The notes under the pieces were generated by a model. It made no database searches. It was not told where the DNA came from and worked only from the letters and a program-made list of their open reading frames with translations. Made by a program: the position numbers and the translations under genes. DNA of 47,453 nt from Leucosporidium creatinivorum (taxonomy: Eukaryota > Basidiomycota > Microbotryomycetes > Leucosporidiales > Leucosporidiaceae): NCBI GenBank assembly GCA_001600635.1, contig BCKL01000018.1, positions 1-47,453 of the forward strand. Reading direction: 5' to 3'. Below, one piece after another: positions 10,857-21,002 of the stretch. Numbering within the stretch: position 1 is the stretch's first letter; each line of letters begins with the position of its first letter.

Positions 10857-11486
10857 TGTAGTGCTATACGACGACGATCAAAGACGAGACGAGGACAAGC
10901 AGAGAGACGTGGGAGAAAGAGAAGCGAGGCGAGCTTTCGACCTGAGCTCGTCGAGCCGAGTCGTCCTCGAGGTCTTCCCACTGCGATTATGTAGTGCAGC
11001 TTGGATTTTGTATAGCTATACAAAAGTTGTGCTTTTGCTTCCAACTCGCGCAGACAGCAGAAGGGATGACTCTGCCGTCTACGCGAGCAACTTTTGATCT
11101 CGGTGCTCGGCGTTGACTTGCTGGCGCTGCAGGCGAGGAGCTGACGGGGTCGGGGTCTTCCTTAGAGTGCAACGACGGACTTTCTTGAAATAGATCCCGC
11201 TTCTAGCGTTGTCGAACTTGTACTACAACGATCTGCAGGACTACGATCCGCTTGCTCCTCTTCGCCGAACTTGTCCCTTCCCGCCAGTCTCGCTCTATGT
11301 ATGTCTCAGCGCTTGCGCTTGGCTTTGATAGGTCGAATCGGCATTTCTTGCTTACCTACAGCCTCATCTCGAGGCGTGGTCAGCAGTTGCCTTAAGGAGC
11401 CTGATCCGAAAGAACGCGCGAGGAGGCCGAGCTCTCTCACCCTTCGACCATATCTCGTCTCGAAGCAGCCAGCGATTCAGCAGGAT
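10857..11486. promoter_or_regulatory. Divergent promoter region, small unknown gene / macrodomain-sirtuin
   Basis: The two genes are transcribed away from each other across 630 bases. An ATG at 11301 is in frame with the macrodomain-sirtuin gene, but it lies inside a possible leader intron of about 63 bases (GTATGT at 11298 to CTACAG near 11360). Nothing else is recognised. Confidence 0.45.
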
Positions 11487-13746
11487 ATGCCACCCCTCTC
11501 AAGCTATTGCGACTTGATCGACCTCTCCCCTCCAGTAGCAGAAGGTCGACCAACAACTTCAGCGGAGGCCCAGCTCGAAGCTCTTTACTACCTCTACACC
11601 GAATACGCTGGAGGAGATCCGGATGCACACATCCCTGCACCTCACGAGCTCTCCCATCAGCCCTCCTCCAGACGGGCTCAACTTGTGCGGGATCTGCTCA
11701 CCATTCGCGACCCCCAAGAAGGTCCGCTGCCCGACAAGGTCGTAGAGGCGCTGGAAGCAGGATTGGAGAGCAAATCAAAGAACAGTCCTGATCCCTTGGT
11801 GCCCGTCGAGGGAGTCAAGAGCGTGGCAGAGGAGCTGTTTCCTCAAGTCGACTCCGCCGAGCTCCCGCCTCACTTCGACAAGATCGCCCTCTGGAGGGGA
11901 GACATCACCCGCCTAGCCTCGCCCAAGCTTGCTATCGTCAACCCTGTAGGCTTGTTCGCCTACGCTCGAAGCCATCGACAGCGTCGAGGCTCGCTCGGCG
12001 GAGGCGGTCTGCCATAGTCGGCGCGGAGCCACACGGCTTGCTACGTTGGATCATGTCTTGACCTCTTGCTACTTTCCTACAGGCCAACACTCGCATGCTC
12101 GGCTGCTTCCAACCTTCTCATCTCTGCGCCGACAACGTGATTCACGCTGCTGCTGGACCAAGACTTCGGCAGGACTGCTACACCATCATGGAGTCGACCG
12201 GAGAGTCAGTAGATGCTGGCATGGGTGTCTCAGTAGAGCGAGCGCTGACTCCTCGGCTTCGCAGATCCGATCTCGACGTTGCCGAGCCCCTCGTCACGAA
12301 AGGGTGCGCTCTTCCAGCAGGCTACGTGCTCCATGTCGCTGGACCGAAGCTGGAGCGAGGAGCTGAGCCGACCCGAGAAGAGCAAAAGCAGCTCGAGCGG
12401 GCGTATCAGAGCTGCTTAGACCTTAGCGCCGAGGTGAGTAGAGCTCTCCCTTGCTTCCCCTTCCGCCGAGATAACGCTGAGCCCTCTCGCCGTCGCACAG
12501 ATCGGAACCATCGATACTGTGGCTTTCCCCTGCATCTCGACCGGCTTGTTTGCCTACCCCTCTGGTCCCGCTGCCGAAACCGCCATCTCGGTCGCCCTGC
12601 GCTGGCTCGCTTCTCACCCCTCGACACCTCTCCGCATCATCTTCGTCCTCTTCTCCTCCTCAGACGCCAATCACTACCTCTCCGCCATCTCTTCTCTCTA
12701 CCCTTCTCTCCCTCCACCAAAACCGCTCGTCAAGCATTTTGCCCTGCCCGAGCACGTCCAGCAATGGGTGCGGGAGGCGGACAGCGTAATCATCCATGCT
12801 GGTGCGGGACTGAGCGCCGATGCGGTCCGAGACGAGTACGGGATCGGGCTCGACTACAATTCGAAAGAGCTCTTCAAGAAGCTGTACCCCGATCTTTTGA
12901 CGTCGACCGAGATGCGGACGCTCTACCAGTCGATCGGCTACCAGTTCAATGATGTGAGTGGAAGAAGCCCTTCTTTCTCCCCTCGCTTCGCCATCTCGAG
13001 CCTGCACTGACCCTCTCTCCCTTCTACAGCCCCTCGTCAAGTGGGCCTTCATCCTCGCTCACGGCGCTCGGGTGCTCTCGTGGGGTCAAACACCCGTCTA
13101 CACCCTCCTACACCAACTCGCCAGCACTCGCGCCGCTTCCACTGACTCCACTCCCTCACCCTACACCATCCTCACCTCCAACGCCGACCAACTCTTCCTC
13201 CAATCCTCCTTCTCCGCCGAGCGGATCCACAACCCTCAAGGCTCCTACTCGCACTTCCAATGCCTAAAGCCCTGCTCTCCCACCTCCTTCTTCCCCTCGG
13301 AGCCCTACTTTCTCGCCGCCAAGCCCCACCTCTCTTCCTCCAACATGCGCATCCCTCCTTCGCTCGCCTCGGATCTTATCCCTACCTGCCCCAACTGCGG
13401 CGGCGAGGTCTTCCTCAACGTCCGAGGCGGTGATTGGTTCCTCGATACGCCTCAAGCAGGTCAACGCGCTCGCTACAACGCTCAGATTGCCTCTCAAGTC
13501 GAGGCAGCTCGCTCGGCGGGGAGGAAGGTGCTGCTCCTCGAGCTTGGAGCGGGGTTCAACACGCCCTCTGTCGTTCGGTGGCCGGGAGAGAAGTTGTGTG
13601 AGAGAAGTGGAGGAGAAGTGAGGATGGTGAGGGTCAATCTGGCGCATCCTGAGGTGCCGGAGGAGTTGAAGGAGAAAGGGTGGGCCGAGGGAGTGAGGAT
13701 GGGCGCGTTAGACTTCTTGCAGACGGTCCTGGAGGAGAGGCAATAG
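11487..13746 (+). CDS. Macrodomain-SirTM fusion (zinc macrodomain plus class M sirtuin)
   Basis: Two ADP-ribose enzymes in one chain. After a helical lead (residues about 1-125, including RAQLVRDLLTIRDP), the macrodomain runs from KIALWRGDITRLASP through AIVNPANTRMLGCF to YVLHVAGPKL and FPCISTGLFAYP. It has the Cys-His-Cys zinc set and following Asp in GCFQPSHLCADN (12101-12136), typical of bacterial zinc macrodomain hydrolases. The sirtuin half follows: IIHAGAGLSADAVRDEYG, then TSNADQLF, IHNPQGSYSHFQC, KPC and CPNCGG. The catalytic His of ordinary sirtuins is replaced by Gln in the NPQGSY block, as in SirTM enzymes. Zinc Cys pairs are present. Four introns were read (11946-12082, 12205-12264, 12434-12500, 12954-13029), each giving exact frame and motif continuity. 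By analogy with the bacterial pair it may add and remove ADP-ribose on a lipoyl-type or other carrier; the fungal target is unknown. Stop 13744-13746. Confidence 0.87.
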
Positions 13747-14131
13747 AGATGTGGTGCACATGGCCTATTTGCCTCTGCATTGCATCAAGCACATGAGAGA
13801 AGGTGTCGAGAGCTGCCATTCTTCTCTCTCGAGTTCTGCGTCTGCTCTCGCTGGCCTGCTCTCGCTCTCCACCGATATAGAACGAGAATGCTGAATACGC
13901 GACATGTGAAATGCAAGTTTTGGTGATATACATCCATGTAACGAGTGGGGGCGGAAGCTCTATCTGCGTCTCTAAGCCATCCGAGGCCATCGCCGAACCT
14001 CGGCGCTCCAAAGTCACCGAGCTCACTGTACCCCTGCTCTTCGTCTCCTCGAGCTCTACTTCTACTCCGCTCTACCCCATGTCTCCACTCACCCCTCTAC
14101 TCCCAGCCCATCGTCTCCTCTCTGTCTAAGC
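13747..14131. other. Convergent 3' region, macrodomain-sirtuin / methyltransferase
   Basis: The 385 bases between two stop codons look like 3' untranslated sequence. The last 130 bases are C/T-rich. No gene or hairpin-type terminator can be supported. Confidence 0.4.
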
Positions 14132-16054
14132 TTAACACCACCCAATCTCATACAACCGATAGCTGCCCTCGTCCGCCCTGCCCACGCCCTTCTCCCTCCC
14201 CAACTCCCTCATCTTCTTGATGCCCACCCTCCAAGCCTCGCCCTCCTGCCTCTCCTCCAACTCTTGCGCAAGAGGGAACACCTCGGCGATAGAAGCGATG
14301 GCGGCGGTGTGAGTGGGGCGGAGGGGGACGATGAGGTGGAACGCGGGTGCTGGGGGTTCGATAGCTGGTGGGGTTTGGATGCCGGTGGGAAGAGGAGGGG
14401 GAGAGGTAGCCGAGGAAGAAGGAGGGGAGGAAGGCGCCGAGGGGACGTTCAAATCGAGCTCCTCCAGCGCCTGCAGGCTCAGAGGTGCAGGCTGAACAAT
14501 CTGAGAACCCGAGTACGAGGTGCTGGGATTCGGTCCGCTATCGCCCTTGGAGTTGGGCTTGACGAGGAACTGCTCAACGCAGGACTTGAGCCACTTGGCA
14601 TGCTCGGGTCCGTACACCACATCCGCCGCGAGGATGGTATGGAACGGCTGATCGAAAGGCGCAGGCATGGTCGGCGAAGTCGCTGGAATAGCAGGGGACA
14701 TGGGCGCTCCTCCTGGTCCATTGAGCGGGGTAGAGGGGGCGGAGGAAGGGAAAGCGGTAGCGAATTGGCGGGAGGAGTGAACTGCTTGCCAGTCGAGGTG
14801 GTGGGCTGCTACGGGGGGAGTGGAGTGTCCCGAGGAGGGGGCGGAGAGGGAGGTGGAGGCGCGAGGGACTGTGGCGCTGGGACGGGCGTCGGCGGGGAGG
14901 AAGGGTGGGGAGGAGAGAGGTGAGGTCGAGGGAGAGATGGAGGGTGTGTTGGTCTTGACGTTGAGTCGGAGGTTCTTGAGGACGTCCTGTGTGGTAAACA
15001 AAAGTCAGCTTTCAATCTCGGCCGAGGCGGAAGAAGTTGCAAGAACCCACCTCGTGGAAGTCGGTCGCAATGACCTCTCCTAGGGTAGCTCCCTGCCGCT
15101 CACTCATCCCCTTCCACACCAAGGACAACAACCCTGTCCCTGCACCCAACTCCAACGTCCTCAACCCCCCACCCTCGGTCTTCTCATTCGGCACTCCAAA
15201 CTCGTCTGGATTGAGGCAGATCAACCTCGACAGGATGATGGAAGATCCCCAGGACTGGAGACCGACGGAAGTAGGGTCGAGGGAGGAGGGGAGGGCGTCG
15301 TTGAGGGTGATGAGGAGGGGCTCGGAGGAAGGGGGTTCGGCGGAGGAGGTGGGAAGGAGGAGAGGGCGGAGGATGGAGCCTGAGGCTGTGGGGGCGTAGA
15401 AGAGAGGGAAGAGTGGTCAATCGATGTGATCTCTTCGCTCGGCTTATCGCCCTAGCTCGAGTCGTTGGAAGGCGAACCGAGTGCGAAACGTGCGGTTCGG
15501 TCAAGGTCGAGCAGCTCTACACGAGAGCTGTACGGGGACAAGGGGGAGCAAGTGACTCACCAGAAGTTTCAGTCAAAGCTGCTACGAGAGCGCCCGCCTG
15601 ATCTACGACCTGCAGCCGTTGCTTGCGCTCCTTCTCATTCGGGCCATCCTCTGTCTCGTCCAATTCGTGTACCCAATCCTCTGCTCTGCGAAGGAGCGAG
15701 ACGAGCCAACTCTTGGTCCATCCTCGTTCGAACTGTGGTGCAAAAGGTGAGTTGGAAGTGCTAGGAAGAGAGAGCGAAGGAGCCCACCTGAGATTCTGCG
15801 CCGAGAGGGTCAATTTCGAGTTCGTCCACCTCCTGGGAGAGGGTAGCGGTGTCTGTAGTTTGTTGAGCAGGTGGGGTAGTAGCGTATAGAGATGATAAAT
15901 GGTTGACTAGTCTTAATAATTCGGTCGAGTCCAAGTCGGAGTGAGAGAGGTTGCGAGGAATCTTTGGGAGGATGGCCGTAGGGAGCAACGGTTGCCGGGT
16001 CAGAGTAGAAGAGCGCGGTCGAGTAGGGGTAGATGTAGATGTAGATGTAGCCAT
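14132..16054 (-). CDS. Family 16 protein-lysine methyltransferase, Efm2-like
   Basis: Seven-beta-strand SAM-dependent methyltransferase of the METTL21/Efm group, whose members methylate lysines in elongation factors and chaperones; annotated homologues are often called nicotinamide N-methyltransferase. Four exons: 15788-16054, 15561-15732, 15051-15385 and 14132-14986, joined by introns of 55, 175 and 64 bases. The N-terminus begins [10 protein letters not shown] and carries a helical region ([20 protein letters not shown]). Before the core comes [15 protein letters not shown]; motif I is [14 protein letters not shown]; post-I is [17 protein letters not shown]; the catalytic-type ADVVYGPEH follows, then FHLIVPLRP. 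The core is split by two long Ser/Pro-rich inserts, one right after LRLNVKTN and one before FHLIVP. The substrate is inferred only at family level. Confidence 0.75.
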
Positions 16055-16254
16055 TTAAAAAATGTCGATTAGAGCGAGAGAAATGCAGAGTAAAGAGTGG
16101 TAGAAAGCAGAGAAAGATGGAAGAGCGACAATCTCTCTCGACCCGCGCTTCTCTCTTGATTCGACTTGGCCGAAAACGCGTCGTCTTTCGGGGCTTAGAC
16201 TGTCGCTCGTCATTGGTGTCTCAGCCGAGTGCTATCGACCTACAGTACAGGCAA
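16055..16254. promoter_or_regulatory. Divergent promoter, methyltransferase / SLX1
   Basis: Two hundred bases separate the two divergent start codons. An ATG at 16117 is in frame with SLX1 and would add 46 residues. I prefer ATG 16255 because the extension has no conserved feature. Confidence 0.5.
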
Positions 16255-18570
16255 ATGGCCCGAGGGAGGTCTATATCCCCTCCTCGACGCTCTGTATCTG
16301 TATCGCCTACTCCAACGCCTTCTGCTACACAATCTAGTCGATCTACCGTGTTGAACCATTCAATTCCCCCTTTTTATGCTTGCTACTTGCTCAAATCCAT
16401 CAACCCTAAACGCACTCAAACGTACATTGGATCAACTCCTAACCCTCCTCGTCGCATCAGGGAACACAACGGTCTACTACAAGGAGTGAGCTGTCTCTCT
16501 CTCAGCTCTCGTAGATCGCCACTCACTACTGCTGCTGCTCAACAGGGCGCCTTCAAAACTCGCTTGGGCAGACCATGGGAGCAAGAACTAATCGTCTACA
16601 ACTTCCCCACCAAACTACAAGCCTTACAATTCGAATGGGCCTGGCAGAACCCCGACAAGTCGCGTCTCCTTCGCCGAGCAGCGCCCTTACTCCCTCCACC
16701 GCCTGCCAAGGCCTCCAAGACCAGCACCAGCACCACCAGCACCACCAGCACCAAACCAGCCGCCAAATCCACGGCCGCCGCTCCCCCCGCCCAATTCCCC
16801 CGGCACGCCCTCTCCAACCGGCCCCTCACCAAGCTCCAAGTCCTTCAATACATGCTCACCACCCCCCCTTGGTCCTCCTTCGACCTACAGGTCCTCCTCT
16901 TCTCCTCCGAAGCTCAGACCTGGTGGAACGACGCGCGCAGATTAGGGCCGACGATGAGGACCGAGGCGGGGGCGAGGAAGTGGGAGAAGGAGAAGGAGAG
17001 GGCTAAAGTGGGGGATTTGGGGGATGCGTGGGAGGAAGGAGGGAGAGGAGAGAGGTTGGATAAGGTCAAGGTGGAACTGAGGAGGGAGGGAGTGGATGGG
17101 GAGAGGAGGGTCAGGATTGGGGAAGTCGGCGCCGAGGCTTCGATTGGCGAGGGAAGGGAGGAGAGAATTAGGGTGGACGATGGCAAGTACAAGCTCGGAT
17201 GATCTTACAGAGTACAGCTGACGCTCTCCTACACAACACAGACGACTTCTTCCTCGCCCACTGGACCAAATGGAACGCCTTGACCGAATCGACCTTTACG
17301 CCCAAGTGCGCCATCTGCACCGAGCCCGTCAATACGGAGGTGTGTCGACCGTCTCTTTTTCCTTCTTCTTTGCTCTCCGGCGAAGCGATGGACACGTCCT
17401 CGCCCCATTGTTCGCTCGACTCGTCACTGACTTCTCGTCGCTTGCTCGCTCTCTTCTCGTCTCTTCCGCCTTCAACACGAACAGGACCACCTCTCCTTCC
17501 TCCTCTGCACCTCTACCTCCCCAGCCGAGCCATGCCTCTCCGTCACCCACCCGCGCTGCCTCGCCTCCCACTTCCACTCCTCGCCCTCCACCTCAGGCTC
17601 CTCTCCCTCGAATTCCACTTCAAACCCACTCAGCACAGCCATCCCCCTGCTCCCCACCACCGGTCTCTGTCCCTCCTGCCAAACCACGCTCCATTGGCAG
17701 GATCTAGTCAGAGGGAGCTATAGGAGGAAAGAGGAGAGTGAAGGCAAGAGGAAGAAAAGGACGGGAGTGAAGAGAGTGAAGAAGGTTAAGGGTGGAGAGT
17801 TAGAGGAAGTTGAGGAGGAGTTCGAGGATGAGGAGGATGTGAGTGAAGACTTGGTGGGAGAGAAGGAGGGAGGCAAGAAGGTCGTCAAGCCGAAGCCGAA
17901 GCCGAGGAGCAAGTCTACCACCGCCAAAGCCCGCTCGCCCGTCAAGAAATCCACCACCACCAAAGCCAAATCCCAATCCAAAGCCACCGCCTCCCCTCCG
18001 TCCTCCTCCTCAGACGAGCGATTCGACCTCACCGACCTCTCCGCCGCCGAGGACTCGGACCACGAGGAGCAAGAGCGGTCGTGGGCTCAGTCTGCAGCGC
18101 AGGAGGGCGCGTTCGTTGGAGGTTCGGGCTCGGATGGAGAGGAGGAGGTGTCGGATGTTGATTTCGATGATGAGGAGCTGGGAGCGGGAGCGGGAGCATC
18201 GAAACGGAAAGGCGCGCGCAAGGAGAAGCCAGCGCGGATCAGAACTTACGCCCCCTCCTCACCACACCAACTTGCTGCGTCTCCTCTTCCCTTCACCACT
18301 TCCACCACAGCTCTCCCCCCGCCTCGCAACCCCTCCTCCCTCGCCTCCTCCAGTCGCCTCAACTTCGGCTCGACCAAGTCTTCTCTCTCCTCCTCCACCG
18401 TCTCCGCCAAGCCGTCAGCAGCACTAGGAAGGAAACCTCGAGCCAGCCCAACGAGCAGGGCTTCCCCGATACGAGCGGTCAAGGCGGGCTCGGCGAAGGC
18501 GCTGGCTGAGAAGGAGAGGAAGGCGGGGAGGAAGGAGAAGGAGGTCATTGAAATCTCGGATTCGGATTGA
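16255..18570 (+). CDS. SLX1: SLX1 structure-specific endonuclease subunit with long tail
   Basis: GIY-YIG nuclease that, with SLX4, cuts branched DNA such as 5' flaps and Holliday junctions in the nucleus. The N-terminal domain shows [27 protein letters not shown] and, after an intron at 16486-16545, [22 protein letters not shown], in the family order. The C-terminal RING-like zinc region follows: CAICTEP, then [20 protein letters not shown], then [16 protein letters not shown]. To reach it, the reading needs a GC-AG intron at 17183-17241 (donor GCAAGT), then a normal intron at 17340-17484. After the zinc region a further 270-odd residues form a Lys/Arg-, Ser- and acid-rich tail ending EVIEISDSD-stop at 18568-18570. 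Ordinary fungal Slx1 proteins end soon after the RING. No in-frame stop separates the tail, so I treat it as part of the gene. Confidence 0.9.
17183..17241 (+). other. GC-AG intron in SLX1
   Basis: The donor is G|GCAAGT and the acceptor ACACAG, 59 bases, with GCTGAC inside as branch site. No GT donor in the preceding 150 bases gives the phase needed for the next exon, which encodes [11 protein letters not shown] ahead of the RING cysteines. GCAAGT is the usual donor consensus of GC-AG introns. Confidence 0.75.
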
Positions 18571-18817
18571 GAGGGCCGACTGGTGGGCTGAGCAGGCGGC
18601 TGCGGAGGGAGAAGGTGCCCGCGTCGAGCTTGGAGGAAAGAGAAGCGGGAGAGGTGGACGAGCGTGGTAGCAGTTGATCAGTGGTGGTGTTGTTGTATTT
18701 GCATTCACTCTCATATCAAATCCGAGCTGGTCTCGCGTTGTCAGGCGATTCGGTCGAGCTGCTCTCGGCGCTCTCCCCTCTCGCGAAACTGCGCCCAAGT
18801 GGAAGCAAAGCAACTCG
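18571..18817. other. Convergent 3' region, SLX1 / membrane protein
   Basis: A 247-base gap between two stop codons. Nothing recognisable is present. Confidence 0.4.
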
Positions 18818-20243
18818 TTACGTCTTCAGCCTCGTCAACAGCCCTGGTATCGACATCAGCACCAGCTTCCTCCTCAGCTCCTCGCCCTGCTCGGCCTCCT
18901 CCATCTCGAGGATCTCCTCCGACAGCGCACCCTCCATCTTGGCCGCCGAAGCTTCGGCGAGCTGGGAGGCAGCGCACAATAGCATGTACTCCTGCAGCGC
19001 TTGCAGCTCCTCTCCCTCCAGGGGTCCTCGCCCAAGTTCCACGAAAGCGATGGCGGCTCGGCGCCAATCAGCAAGGAGTGGGCTGGCGAAGGAGTCGGGC
19101 TCGGGGGCGGCGAGGTGGGGGTGATTGGTGGCGAGGTAGACTCGATAGAGATGTTTCCAGGACTCGAAGAAGTGGAAGACGTCTTGCTGGAGGAGAGGCC
19201 ACCACCTCGAGCGAGTCGTCTCACGAAACGAGGCTCGATCCTGGTTTTCCGCCCTCCGAAGCGCGCTCTGCGTGTAACAGCAAACTTTTAGCAGCTTCTT
19301 CTTCCACTCGAGACTGGTTTTGAGGCGTCGGGTCTCGCTTGAAGTGAGTGGGGACCGCCAGTCGGGATTGAGGAAAGCGCGGGTCAGGTCTCGCTCGGCG
19401 AAAGCGAGGAGCAAAGCGGCCTCGCGCCTGGTCTTGATGGGACGTAGCGCAAGTACGATGTGCTCTCTAGCGGACTGCTCGAACGCTTGGAGGGTGCGGA
19501 CGTCGAAATTGAAGCGCGAGTCCTGACCGAGCTGTCTCCTCTCCCTTCGACGAGCCTTCTGGGCTTCGACTTTGTGGCGCATGTCGACGCCGTAGCAGCC
19601 AGCGAGATGGCACAGTCAAAAGTATGGGATAATGCCCGATTCGTAACAGTGCTGAGCCCTGTATGCAAGCGTGTGAGCTTCCCTCTCGCCGCTTCGGCGC
19701 CCCGGCCTTACGAAGGGAGAGAGACATACACCACGGGTGATAGAGCAACAGATCTGAATATGTTATGGAGCGTATCGTGGACTAGTTGCATCAAGCTCTC
19801 GGTGTCGTGATGGGCGAGAAGGTAAGCGACGAGGAGGGCGAAGCGACGGGGGAGAGCTTTCCACGTCAAGCTCGGCGTTAGGAGGCGGCGGAAGACCAGC
19901 AGAAGGGACATGCGCCATGGGCTTGTGACCATTGTGCAGGTCAGAGCACGTCAGCCTTGATCTCGCTTGAGCAGGCGGCAGAACCTCACTCGTTGAGCGG
20001 TCCCAGGGCGAACCAAGCCAGCAATCCGCCGAGAGAAAGTCTCCAGGCATAAAGCGCAACGCAGAGCAGAAGCACTGGGGTACAAGTCGTCAGTCTGTGC
20101 TATCCCTGAAGCAATCGAGTCGGCTCACCTCGCCCGAGCCAGATGCTGTCAGCTCCCCATCGCGCTGTCCATCTCCGAGCTGACCAGGCGCTTGCCATGT
20201 CGGCATAGCAGAAGATCACAAACTCTGCGAAGCTGTACAGCAT
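18818..20243 (-). CDS. Membrane protein of unknown function (divergent pair, left)
   Basis: I do not recognise a family. Exon A (20129-20243) starts MLYSFAEFVIFCYADMASAW; exon B (19990-20074) is a membrane segment (VLLLCVALYAWRLSLGGLLAW); exon C starts at 19921 and holds FRRLLTPSLTWKALPRRF and LLVAYLLAHH. The last exon ends at 18818 and encodes a soluble, helical, charged domain of about 240 residues (RRRERRQLGQ, FDVRTLQAFEQSARE, DVFHFFESWKHLYR, YMLLCAASQLAEA). The join between exon C and the last exon is unclear: a phase-0 intron of about 165 bases ending GCCCAG works, but the region just upstream (19570-19660) has coding character in a neighbouring frame, so a different splice or a one-base error is possible. 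The start ATG is tentative. The layout resembles the divergent neighbour at 21003. Confidence 0.55.
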
Positions 20244-21002
20244 CCTCGACGATGGCGGAGGCGAAGACGACGAAGAAGTGAGAGCGAGCAAGATGGGGAA
20301 GGAGGGCAAAAGAGGCTTGAGCGGTTCGAGGCTGAGTTGGAGTGGTGAAGAGGGGTCATGTATAGTGTAGAGTAGTGGAGAGCGGTTGGTTACTGTCAGT
20401 GAGCTACAGCTATCTCTGTACCTCTGTAGCCCTCCCCGGGTCCGGCCGCTGGTGCTTGCTCTCTCGGCTTGCGCAGGCGACGGTCGTCTTTCGCCTCTTT
20501 TGCTCGACTGAGAGGGTCAGTCGTGCTCTTGTGTAGCTAAGCACCCAATTCAGATTCTACTCGAGTCTACACGACTGCTCTGAGCCTCCCTCTAGCAGCC
20601 CGCAGAGCGAAGAACAGCAAGCGCCGAGAGAGCCGAAGGGACGGGGGCTCGTGCACCGAGCGCGGGAGGTAAACAACGAGACGAGAGGACGCTGTAGGGT
20701 GGTAGACGCTGTAACAGAGCGGCTCATCTACGAAAGTAAGCTCAACACACATCTGCTCGACGACGAGCCAATCGACTTGAGCCGAGTCGAGCGGCGGATT
20801 CGCTTCTTGCTCTTCGACCTCAACTTCGTTTCGCTCGCTTCTCGACTACTCGCTCGCTCGGTGCAGAGAGCCTTTGCACTGGTACTCGGATACGTCAATA
20901 GGACTCGCCGACCTCAGACCCTACTCGACTGCAGCTCCCACGCCGTCATCTCGTCGCCTCCTCACACCTCGACTTTCACCTCTACCAAGTCTCAGGTCAC
21001 CC
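20244..21002. promoter_or_regulatory. Divergent intergenic region between two membrane-protein genes
   Basis: This 759-base region lies between two outward-reading genes. The frame at 20651-21238 has no recognisable domain and overlaps the first exon of the right-hand gene. The minus-strand leader carries an ATG at 20358-20360 opening a short frame that overlaps the assigned start. Regulatory elements must be here, but no specific site can be supported. Confidence 0.45.

Noticed and set aside
11271-11486. Start of the macrodomain-sirtuin at 11271
   Set aside because: The codon at 11271 is TTG. The first in-frame ATG is 11301, and that one overlaps a probable intron donor, so ATG 11487 is preferred.
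11487-13746. A lipoylation operon-like cluster around the macrodomain-sirtuin
   Set aside because: Neither GcvH-like nor lipoate ligase motifs were seen in the flanking genes; the neighbours are a small unknown protein and a methyltransferase.
14132-16054. Nicotinamide N-methyltransferase
   Set aside because: This label is common for family 16 proteins, but the motifs ([20 protein letters not shown]) belong to the lysine methyltransferase branch.
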